This document shows positions 49,309-61,300 of a stretch of DNA of 64,000 nt, piece after piece. Every line of letters starts with the position of its first letter. The first letter of the stretch is position 1. Both the position numbers and the translations under genes were made by a program. Origin of the DNA: Aphelocoma coerulescens. Its lineage: Eukaryota > Chordata > Aves > Passeriformes > Corvidae. The stretch spans positions 14,359,497 through 14,423,496 of the forward strand of contig NC_091016.1 of the NCBI RefSeq assembly GCF_041296385.1. The letters run 5' to 3'. Under the pieces are notes generated by a model. That model ran no database searches, had not been told where the DNA came from, and saw only the letters and a program-made list of their open reading frames with translations.

Positions 49309-49394
49309 GTGATTTCAACTATTGTGAGACGAAAGTTCTGCAGAAATGACCTCTTGTCAAGTCACTTTTGAAGTAAAAGGATCATCAGCAGCAG
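49309..49394 (+). CDS. GPCPD1: GPCPD1 exon 2 (first coding exon)
   Basis: The acceptor CCCACTATAG precedes the exon and the donor is GCAG|GTACTC. The first 37 bases are 5' UTR and contain two in-frame TGA codons. The ATG at 49346 is therefore the first possible start in this frame. It encodes residues 1-16 (MTSCQVTFEVKGSSAA) plus the first base of codon 17. These align with the human start MTPSQVAFEIRG. The intron is phase 1. The first beta strand of the CBM20 fold begins here. Confidence 0.93.
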
Positions 49395-52300
49395 GTACTC
49401 AAATCATGCTTTTTCCATTTTGTATGGTTTACCTAGGAGAAAACTTAATAGAAGAGTGTTCAAAGGCTGTCTTGTCTGTTTTCCTCAGAGATAAAAGTAT
49501 GTGTTAGTTCAAATACCAACATTATAAATCATTGTAAAATATATTAAGGCATTTCATGTATGAATATGAAAATTGGGAAATAATTTTTACCTCTTTCTCC
49601 AAACAATTTCATCATGTGCTAGAGATTTTGATGCTAACTGACATGGCTATGATTGGTTTAAAATCTTCTCTCTCTAGTATCTTTTTATTCCCTGGAAATG
49701 AGCATTTGTATTCTGAACCATGATATTTAGGCACACATTGACATGTTTGTTCTGTTTTTTATTCTCTCTGCATCCCTGTTGAAAGTTCTCACAAGATGTG
49801 ACCTCTGGCAGAAGTTCAGGACAGAAAAAATATGCAGCTTAATTTGGTATTCTGTCTATGCAAAAAAAGAGTAGAATAACTTCTGTAGTCCAAGTGAGGA
49901 ACACAAGGTATCACAGCAGGTAGAACATGAAGATTTGGTGATAATTTGGTGTGATAAATTGTGCATATTACCGGTCTTCATCTTCAGGGACTTGGAAGGA
50001 AGGTGGTGTGGTTTAACCACAGCTGGTAACTAAGGTCCTCACAGCTGCTCCCAGCTGTGCTCCTTCCCAACTTCTTATGTACCCTCAGCCCCCTCTCTGG
50101 TGGGGTGAGAACAGAAAAGGCCTTGATGCTGTGATCACTGCCCAGCAGTAACTGAAATATCCCTCTGTTATCAGCACTGCTTCCAGGACAAATTCAAAAC
50201 ACAGCCCATACTCTCTAGTGTGAAGGAAGTTAACTCTACCCCAGCCAAAACCTGCACAGAAGTTCACCAAAAAAGTAACTGATGGTTGCCTAAGAGAAGC
50301 AGATGAATGTGGGAGCAGATTGGCAAAATTCCTGTGACAGGCCAATACCAGATGGCAGAAGTGTCTCCTGTAGTTGGTGGGGAAGAAAATGATAAAAACA
50401 TTTTACAGGTTTTGACATCTGCCCTGTGTTAGACCTCCCCTGTGTTTCTCCCTCGTGATTTGGCATTTGGGAACTGAAAACTGACACTCAGTGTGGACAT
50501 AAAGCTGTTAGTAAGGAGTAGAGTTTCTTATAGCCTAATGGAGAAAATTTTAAAATTTTAGATTAGATTGCCCTTCGCTCAAGTGAGACTGTATAGCACT
50601 GGTGTGGCTGTACCATGGAGTATTGCAAGCTATGCTCTCTTTGTCCTGCTTGCACTGTTGCTTCCACAGGTGTGATGGCACTGTCACTAGCAAAGCTGGC
50701 TTTGGATGTATAACTTCTTCTTGCACTAATAATATCTGCAATGAAAAGTAGGATTAGTGAGAACTAGATCCTCAGTGGCTGTTCACAAAGAATTATCTGG
50801 AAATACAGCATGAAGAGGTGACACAAAAGGCTGCTTCTGCTTATGATAATATTGGTATTGTTGGGATTTTTTATTTTATTTTATTGTTGGATCAGTGAGG
50901 CTGTTGCAGTCTTTGAGTTGGGGCAGAAGGCTTAGATTAGCCTTCTTTGCTGTAGCTGAAGGAGCTCTGCCAGGAGCAGCCTTGAATTCCATGACAAGGA
51001 GAGGGGAGAAGCTGAGGACCCCTGAGCTCAAAACATAAACCCAAGCCAAATCCCACTGGTTCAGAATTGCCTATGAGAAGGCAGTTTATTATGCATTTCA
51101 CTTTGGCTTTACTGGGATAATTAAGGCAGTGTTTTACAAATCCTAGCTCAGCCTCAGTGTGGTTGTTGAAGGGAGCTTGGGGGTGGCTGCCTGTCTGTGC
51201 TAGTTTGAAAACAAACCAAGGGGACATCCCAACTCAGAACTACAATTTAATAGGAAAAGTAACAGAAGGTATCTCCCAGAGAGTGTTACCAGGGATGTGT
51301 CCTGGAAGAGATAAAGAGCACTGCTCCACCTGGTTTTAACAGCTTATGAAGGTGGTGATAGAATACATACCCCTGGTTGCATCCTACCTTGTAACCCAAG
51401 ACCAACATCATATTCAAGTGTTGCCTTTTGTGTGTGGCTCCTTACTGAGTGAGAGGTGGTCACTGGATGTTCACACATGTTTGTTTAAAATGGGAGCCCA
51501 AAGAACTATTCCAGCTGGCACCTATTAAGAGGAATATAATGAGATGGCACTTCAAAGGTTGGCTGTGTGTACACGAAGATGTGCTAAGTACTGCTGTTTT
51601 AGAGAGTCATTAAAAGAATTTTAGCTTCTTTTTAATATCTCCACTCAGAAATTCTACCTGTGTGGTGTTCAGGTGGTCTTCCCTCCCTGCTTTATCTCCT
51701 CCCTGCAAAAACAAATCATCATGGGCCTCAGGATAGGGTGGAAAAGGGAAAGCACCTGACATAGGCAATTTTTTGCAGGGAATTGCATACTAAATATACT
51801 CAGATTGCAGATGTTTGTCTGTATTTGTATACTTACAGTGAGCATCCAGAAAGCTTGGGCTTCTTTTTTTTAATGAATTACAACAGAAGATTTAAAAAAA
51901 AAAAAAAAGACTGAAATTCAAGGTATTATCTAAAATTATTTCAGTAAGCTGCTTTCAGAGAAAAATTATCTTACTTTCTGTCTTCTGTAGACTTTCTCCA
52001 ACCCCTGAGTCTGCAGAGGTTTCTTTCATAAACAGGCCTTGTAGTATCCCTTATTAGTTTAACTGGAGAAAATGGACATGATTTTAGAGGCATAAGGACA
52101 TCGTCAAAACTATAACTTTGTACTCTGAAGTGTCAGCTGTGCTAGTGGCTTAGGAAAAGGTGGTGTACACTTGTTGCATACAGCTTGTCTTCTTTGTGTC
52201 TTGGGATTATTGTGTCCCCCACACTATTCACTTGGAGAGCAGGAAATAACAGTCGTAGATGCTTGCATCATTCTTTTCTAGTGCCTAACTATACTTTAAA

Positions 52301-55300
52301 ACACCATATTTTCTCATTCTGCAACAGCTTTTTATTTCTTATGTCTAAAAATCTTTGTTGAAACCCTGCAAGAGCAAAACACAAATTTGTTCTTTCCATC
52401 AGTACTTACAACTGTTGTTCTTACAGTCAGATACATATAGGTTTTATATTAAAAACGAGGGTAAGTTGCAATGGTCACTTTCAGATATCCCAAAAGTAAA
52501 TATACTGTTGTGACCTTTTGGATTCTGTATCTATGTATGCATTCAGATAAGTGTGACAATTTCGTGTGGGTTTTTTGTGTAACAGTGTTACATTTTGATG
52601 TCTGGTAAAAACTGAAAGATAGCAGCCAAATTAACTTTATTTCTCTTGGAAATCAAATGAATTGGATATGTTGCCTTGGGAATAATGCCAACAACCTCCT
52701 GTTTGTCTGTGCTTTCTAAATTGTTGGTGTGAATTTGAGGCAATATGTACATATAATTAAAAATACAGAGTATCTAGGAAAATAACTCTGTTATCTTGAG
52801 ATTAATCATTTTACTGTGAAAATTTGCCTGCCACATTCCCAGTGATGTTTTGAACAGCATTACTTAATATCAATTTGGGAGCCATCCTGTTTAAGGGCCG
52901 GGGTTGTCAGTAGTCCCTCTCGCAGATCCTTAGCATGGTGAAGAAAATGCTGTTGTAGTTTTGGGTGGGGTAACATTCCTTTCTGAACAGACAGGAGGGA
53001 TTTTAGATGACTGATTCTGGTGTATATATTTGAAATACTTGAAAGTTTGACTGTGGATGTACTTTTTAATGTCATCTAGCCTGGAGTAATGATGACTGTG
53101 GGCTTCTTTCTGTTTTTTAGGAGAGGTTTTTGCAATATGCGGGAGCTGCAGTGCTCTGGGAAATTGGAATCCCCAAGCCGCAGTGGTCCTCCAGCCTGGG
53201 GATGTGTAAGTTGGTTGTGATTTTTGGTTTTGTTTTGGGGATTTTTTTTCTTCTTTTTTGATTTTTTTTTTTTTTAACTTGTTCCATTTGAGGTAGCACC
53301 AGAGTTCTGGAGCAATGAATTTATTCTGACTTAGAGTTTGTAAACTCTTGAGCTGCATGTACTGTCAGTAGCACTCCCGAATTTCTTGTGTTGCCCTTGA
53401 ACATTTTAAATGCTTAGGAATATGTTTAAGACAACATTAAACTCGGGTGTGCTTTTCTAGTTACAGATGATGCTTCTGCAGTTGTGGCTGGCATTTCAGT
53501 AGTTTAGCTGTAGACACTTCGAATAGGAAATTGCTTTGGGATAATTCTCAGTCCCATGGCTGTGCAGCAGGTTATAGGAGATGTATAGGATAAAAAGAGG
53601 GTAAACACTATAAACAAGTTATTATTGTGGTAGAAAGTGATGGGGAGAAGATTATTTAAAGTGAGAGTTGCATTAAAACTCTTAGGGGGAGGGATGTGTG
53701 TATAAACATGAGTGTACATAAAGGAAGTTTAAATGCAGTGGAAGAATTCAGTATTTTCTTAAAATGGTGCCAGCTTATGGCAGCTCGTGTGATGCAGGAA
53801 AATAGGGCTTGCAGGCTGTGTTTGTAATTCTGTCAGTGACTTGCTGTGTGATCTTGGATGAGTCTCTGAATTACTTCATGTTTTCTCCATCTGTTGAATG
53901 GGGATGAGAGTTCTTGCTCTCTTAGAGCACTTCAGATATGTCAATCAAGAAGTGCAGTTTCAATTCTAAGTACACCTCGTGTTTTGTGCATGTTTGACTA
54001 AGCTACTTCATAGTAACTTTCCTTGCAACAATACACTTGATTTTATTTTAGAATATTACTTAGACATATACCTGAGATGGCTGTTAGGCTGTATTTTGAA
54101 ACTGTTTTTTTTGGTTGGTTGTTTATTTTTTCTCCACAGGACACTTGAGAAAACATGGAAAGCTACCATAGAGCTTCCAAGAGGAGTTCCTGTTCAGTAT
54201 CGGTATTTTAAAGGATACTTTCTAGAACCTAGGGTATGTACAACCTTTTCTACTTTGAGTTGTCTCATCCCTAGTGAAAATTCCCATACTTAAATACAAA
54301 AGGATTTCCTGAGTTAAACATGAGATTTTTTAGAAATAAGTCTTGAATTGCAACATGTGAAACATTAAGACATTTGTGGAAATACTCACAGTTCACTTCT
54401 GGAAATACATTACCATATGCTGTTATTTTTAATTATATTCTCTCCTTTCTTTTACCAGTGTTAGTGTTCTAAAAATTTCAGTGGTAAAGAAATCCCTGAC
54501 ATTTTTTATAAAGCTTAAATAATATGGTGAAGTTCTCATAGTTAGAATTGAATATGGGCTTCAGCAGGGCATGGGTCTCAAGTGATCCATGGAAGGAATG
54601 TGATAGTATATGATATCTATAGCTTCCATATAAGCAAGTGATAGTAGGAGAAAAATGATTAGTGTAGGAGGTGTATTAAAATTTGCCTGATTTACTACAG
54701 TTTTTGAAATCACTGCAGATTTTTTTTTTGTGAAGCATGAGAAATATTTACCAGATTTTGTGCTGCATAATTTAACATAAGTTAATCTCTTGAAGTGAAA
54801 AGGTGAAACAAGGGATGAGGCATCCCATTGTTCTCTGTATGTTTGTATATAGGTATTTGCACGGCTTGGAGGGAAAAATAACACCCAAGAGACAGAGACA
54901 GATGTGTTTTTACAGGTATTGATGTTAAAGTTGCATATGACTTGAAGTTTTATAAATTAGAGTTTAATGTATGTGGCAGCGTACTGGTCTGTAAACATGG
55001 CACTTGGGTAGGGGGAAGTTCTTCAGATGGAATGAGGCTGCATCCAGGAAAAAGCTAGGCCAAGTTGGGAAAATAAGCAGCTACTCTTGAACTGTTTTCT
55101 TAATAACAAGTCATAACCTTAAGAAATTTAATGCTGCCTTTGCTGTCTTTCTTATTCTATTAATATCCTGTAGCTATTCACCCTGGGCTTTAGTTCCTCA
55201 TTGAAACTGGGATTATGGAGGCTGTAGCTAAATGTGAAAGGAGTTACAGAATCATCTCCTCAATATCTTTTAAAAATTTCAAATTACTGTCAAGAGCATG

Positions 55301-58300
55301 TAAGTTTTTGTCAGCCTTTTTTTCACTAAAAATCATTTCAGTGAAGGATACTTATTTCAAATGAAGCACAATTCTGTTTTTTTCATTACAGCATGTGAAA
55401 TAGTCTAATCAGAAACTGGTATTTAAATTGGTACTTTGAGGCAAAAGAAGGGAAGGCCAATAATAGTTTTCTTTTGCTGAGGTCAAACTGAGGCCAGAAG
55501 TAGATTAATTCTTACAGCTTAGCATCTCTGATGGAATGCTTATATTTTTTTTTTGCACATGTAAGCAATGTAAGTAATAGCACTCTCACAAAGCAGAGTT
55601 AGTGAGCAGAGACTGAGCCATAGACAATACACAATACAATTTCTGTTTTACCATTTGCAAAAGTTTACCCTCTGTATTGGTGAGTGTGTTTCTTTGAGTA
55701 GGTGCTCTGTATCGTGCACACTTTATGTACCGTGTGATGCAGAGTCTGCCAAGGTAAGTATGACTTTTATGCAATACCAGCATAAAGAGCTCCTAAAATG
55801 TAAAGAGCAGGAAAAAGGGAAACCACCCTGCCAAACAAAGTATGTGAATTCCTGGGGTACAGGGTTATCCACTTAGTGGTGTCTGGCTTGTACCTGTTAA
55901 GTGCACAGGAGTTTATTTCTGGTAAAATAAAGTCTTTTGAAGAAAAGAAATCCAGGTAAAATGTTTTCTTCCTCTTTTTGTAAACCTTTTGAAGAACGAT
56001 GCTAAAGTAACAAGAATATCATGTACAGTATAGTGCAAGTGAGACACTATATGGAGAACTTTAGCATTAAAGAAACCCTGATAACAAAAAGATACTTTTA
56101 AGTTAAATTAGTCTCAATATTTTTATTTCAGTGTTTTTTTTCATTAGACGTTGCATGTGATTATTCTCCTAAATTTGACAAGCTGGCAGTATATGGTCTC
56201 TGATACTTAGTTTTTTATATCAGTGCAATTTTATGTGTAGTAAAATAACAGTGTAATCTTAACTATATGTTCGAGTCTGAGTGTGTGAATTTGACATCAC
56301 ATAATTAGTAAATCATGCTGAAGACAGATCCACCTGAAGTTAGCGTTCCCTTCTACAGCAGCTGCATCTCTGAAGATGCTTGAGTTGGGCGTGGTGGCAG
56401 AGATGGGGGTGACACATGTTTACACAGAGAAATGGTAGTTCCCAGATGATCCATAGTAGTGCTACAGGCTAGATGTGAAAATAGAATAATTGAGATTTTA
56501 TGGGGGGGGGAAAAAACCCAAGTCTTTTTCTCACCTCCCTTTAAAAAGATATGATTTGACCTTAAAATTTTTTTACTTGAATGATAGTATGATGTAATGG
56601 GCAGTCTTGTTTGTAGTGAAGCATGTTGGTGTTAACATAACTGTGGTTATGTAAATAAAGCAGGTGGTTTTTTTTAAATACTCAATATATTGAAATTTGT
56701 AGAATTTTTGCATGAATACAAAAATAGGTATACAAAGAACATTTTACTATAAAATTGGTGTTGGGTCTTGGCTCCTGCATATCAAGAGATTTTACTGTGT
56801 TGCAAACATTTGATCTTAACCATTTAAAAAGAAAAATAGATACACGCACTTGGATGAAATAAGATGGTAAATTAAATTATTTTGCTTGAGGTTGTTCTTT
56901 CTTTGAACATAGTCTGGTACCAGTGAGCTCCCTGTGAGGATCTTCCTGGGTTTTATTCTACACTCACTTTCTGTTGCAGTGGCAGAGGTGGTGGGTTATG
57001 AGGGGGTGTGAGGCACACCACAACTCCCTTGGTTGGAATTTGTCTTCTGTATATCTTAGTTTTAGTAGAATAATTTTACATGCCATGTTTGTATGATGCA
57101 TATTTGAAAACCTTAGTAAGGAACACATCTCATTCTGTTCAGCTATGTTCTGTATTTGCTTTTAAAACAGTAAATAAGCATTCAAGTTCAGGGTTACTTC
57201 TTTCAAGGCAAGTGTGAAAGAACTAAGCTATCTGTGCATGGAGTAGGACTTTAAAAACTGGATTGGAGAACATTTTTCACACTTGCTTCTTAATTACAGA
57301 GGTTTCAAATGAGAGTTAAATTTACTTTTTTAAATGTAAGCAAATAAATCCGTTTAGTGTCTGGACTATGGTAATAAAGGTGAAACTTAGACTGAGACTC
57401 AGCAATTATTGCCTTAGAAAAGCTTTTTCTAGATTAAGAACCCATGTTTATTGTGATAGTAACAAAAGCATTATTATCTGTTGAGACAGCAGATTGTGTG
57501 TGAAACTGTTCTTGGAAATACTAGAGCTATAAAATCTCTACTGAGCTCAGCATTTCCTGCCAGGTGACTTTTATGTGCTGCTGCCTTGCAAGTTAGATAT
57601 GATGGCTGAATGGCTTTAATTATTTAGTTTAGTGCTTAATTATTGTCTTCTACATGGTACAGAAATCCAGAGAGATTTTGGTCAGAAATGCAGCTTTAGC
57701 AATTAAGTCTAATTTAGCTGTTTCATATTACTGAAGTAGATTATTATTCTTAAAACATAGTTTTAATTAGTAAAGTGCACTTGGATAAATGTGTTTGTGT
57801 GGCGCTTTTAAGATTTGGTTTGAGCTTTCCCCCCTCTCTAATGCCTACTCTGTTGTGTTGCCTTGAATCAGGAACCTTGGAACTGATCTCCTAAATTACC
57901 ATTTAAACATCCACAGAAGTGCTTTCATTCTTTAATTTTAAATTTTAATTGTACTGAGTACCCAGGCACTTCATGCAGATGGTGCATCTGCTTTGAACCT
58001 TTGAACCATTATGCTAGATAGGCATTTTACCCTTAATTTCCAAAGTGTCTAATGACTGCTGGGGGAGGCCCCAGCTTCTCATAATGTGAGAGGACTTGAT
58101 TTTTAAAGGAAGTTCTTGAATGGCCTTTAAAAGCTTTAAAATTGCATCAGATGTTCAGCTAGTCAAGATCAAGCAACATAATGTTTGTGTTAGCTTTTAA
58201 AAAATATGTGTCTGTATTAGTAGAAAAGGATCCACAGTGCCACTTACCTCAGCATACTGCCCATGAGATGCTTGATGTGACATTTGAATAGATGCCCTTT

Positions 58301-61300
58301 TAAGACTGTCCTCCAGAGACTCTCCTTTTAGGCAACATTACCATACTATTAATATTGATGACACATCATTTAGTTCTGCTGCTCAACTGGGCTGTTTTTC
58401 AAATGTGGTCAGTATATGCCATGGAAATGACATTACTATTTTCACCTCATTTTAACAATAGTTTCTGTTACATGTAATTAAAACATTTTTAAAATGCCTA
58501 TGAACTCAGAGATGGTCTGAGCAGGGATTGAGAGGGTTCTTAGTGATGTCTGTGCCTGTTCTCTAATCCATTGCCCTTTTTTTCCAGGTAGCTTTGCTTG
58601 GCTCTTCTAAGTATGGAAAGTGTTGAGGGTTCCTGGGATTAAATGCACAATCAATCCATTGTTTCCTTTCAGGAGAGGAAATTGTGCTGTGTCCATCATG
58701 GTGTCCTTATTGTTGGGATAATGTTATTCAAATTCATTCATCATTTTAGAACCTAAAATTAAAATGGACAATTACAGTAGTGTAAGAAATAAATTGGCAT
58801 TTTCATACAACATGTTGGGGGGTTTTACAAGGAAAAACCTTTGCTTACCTTCTGAAGAAAGCAGCTTAATCCATGTTAGGAAGATTTGCACTGCCCAGGT
58901 TCAGAAACTAAAGTTGTGCACATGTTCCTGGGAGCTGCTGTCAGAGATCTTGCATGCCTGCATGGTGGGAGGAAATGGCAGCCTCCCTGCTGACAAACAT
59001 GGTTTGCAGCTTTAGAAACTGTGATTGTGACAGGCAAATGTCACTGTGCTGTGAAAGAAGGGGAAAGAAACTTCTCATTATTTACTGTTCTAGAAATCCC
59101 AACAGTGGGCATTGTGGCAGCAGTGAGAAGTTCAGAACCAAGACCAAGTAACAGGAACAAACTGGATGCAATAATATAATTTTGTTTATATTTTACTTGC
59201 ATTCTGTCTTCAAAACACAACTAAGCATATGTGTTTTATTCTGACATGACCCTTAAGTGTGGATGCCTCTGAACTCGTTAGGAACACTGCTTTAGCTGAG
59301 ACTCACAGAACAAACCTGTCCTACTGAGCACCTGTTAAATATTTGGCATTTGCTGTTAAGTCACCCAAAGGCATGGTAGATTAAATGTGGTCAATGTATG
59401 TCAGGAAATCCCATCTGCATGTAAAGAATTTATTGGGTGAGCTGTAATGGAACAAAGCATTGTGGTCCTGTGTGATTATACTGCTGAGTTTGAAGCTTGT
59501 CTGGATGTCCCTGTGGGTCTGAAATCTGTTTAAACAAGAACCTGAGGTACTGGGATGAGCTGGCGTTGAAGCTTCCATGTCTTTGGCAATAGTAGCAAAT
59601 ATTTTTGGAAATAAGAGTTACTTAGGCCCAAACCACCAAAATGACAAACTGCAGGTTTGTGACAGTGGTTTTTACATCTGGTAGTAACAACTGTGCCATG
59701 CTAGGGGAAACTTCTTAGGGTGATTGAGCTGGGAATCAGGCACATTCTTTGTTGTTAAGTTGTGGTTACCTAAAAGCTTTTACCTAGAAAGCTATTTCAA
59801 ACTTAAATTGGTCTGAAAGAAGAGACTGTGTTACTGTTCTGGTTATCTGAGTCTTGGCTATGTTTGTCAACAAATGTATTCTTTTGGTGGACAATATTTT
59901 TTGTTAATGAAAGAATCTAATTTATCCTGCTCCAACTGGAATAGACTGCAAGGGCTTCATTGCTGACTGATTGGCTCAATTACTTATGTTTTAATTAGAT
60001 GGTAAATAACTTGCTCTCTAGTATCACAACTAAAATAACTGTGTTTTGTAGCCTTTGAATTTAGTAAGGCAAATTATGAAGGAGAACACACCCCTGCAAC
60101 TGCTATGTGCATGAGTAGATGCTGAGTGCTGTTTGCAATTAGAGATGTGGGGTATGTTTTTTCACAGTCTGTTGCTGTAGCTTGAGAACAAAATGAGCAC
60201 TCTTAATGAGCTCAGAGATTTTTTTTTTTCGTATCAGAAGGAAACTAAAGTAGTCCAGCAGAGTACCTGTAATCAGTAAAGGTTTAATGATTCCATGTAA
60301 CTTCTCTGCCATGTCAGACTGTCACAAGTTTTGTCATATGTATTCACAACACATCAAATAGAGTCATCAGCAGTTGCAGGGGTAAGAAGCCTCATCTATT
60401 TTCTTTCTTTCTCCTTCAGTCTCTTTCTCTCTGTTTCCCTCTCTTTCTTCTTCTTCTTCTTCTTTTACTTCCTTAAGTCTCTTAAGTTTAGTTCACAACC
60501 ATCCCAAACAGCTTCATGGGTACAAAGTCAGATCTAACAAAAGAAATTATTGCAGACATTTAACTTTTAAATTACAGACTATCGATGGTCCCTGCGAAGT
60601 CATAGTTCACACGTGGGAGACTCATCTACAACCACGATCAATTACCCCTTTAGGTATGGGCATCAACTGCATCTGTTTGAGGCATATGCATAAGATTGCT
60701 GATATGCTGCACACTGGTTTAGAGGGATTGATAGCTTTAGTTTTAAAATACTTAAATTTATTAATGTGTGGGAGGTATAGATTTTTTCTTTGCACAACAT
60801 GGGCCTTACTCTCAAAATATATATGTGTATATATATATATAAGTGGCTTCAAAATGGAGTGGATGTGAAATTCTTTGCTGTCATCCTTAAGATTATGTGG
60901 GTTGGTTTTTTAATTAATTTGGAATTGTAATAATTTTCTGTAAGTTTAATTCTTTGAGACTAAGGATCCATATTATCTTATTTAGCAAAAATGGGGGGGA
61001 GGGTGTGAAGTCACTGCTGTTTTTATTTAAGTACTATTTAATTAGTAAAATTTTAAACTAAAAATGTTTTATTAGGCTTCTTTAAGTAAATGGATGAACA
61101 TGAATGGACTTATTTACCCGGCAATTTAGCAGAAATGTATTTTGCTGAAAGAAAGAAAGGGTGGCATGCAGACTTACATACAAGTTACTAATGCCTTTCT
61201 GAACAGGGAAAAAGTTTGGAGTTTAAGAGTGACTGAAATAACCTTTGAATGTAGCTTGTAGTTTAGATCTCTTATGCTGCTATGGCATGTTTTATGCACT

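Noticed and set aside
53204..53205. Alternative GPCPD1 exon 3 donor GAT|GTGTAAG
   Set aside because: Joining it to exon 4 gives an immediate TGA. The donor two bases later keeps the frame and matches the family.
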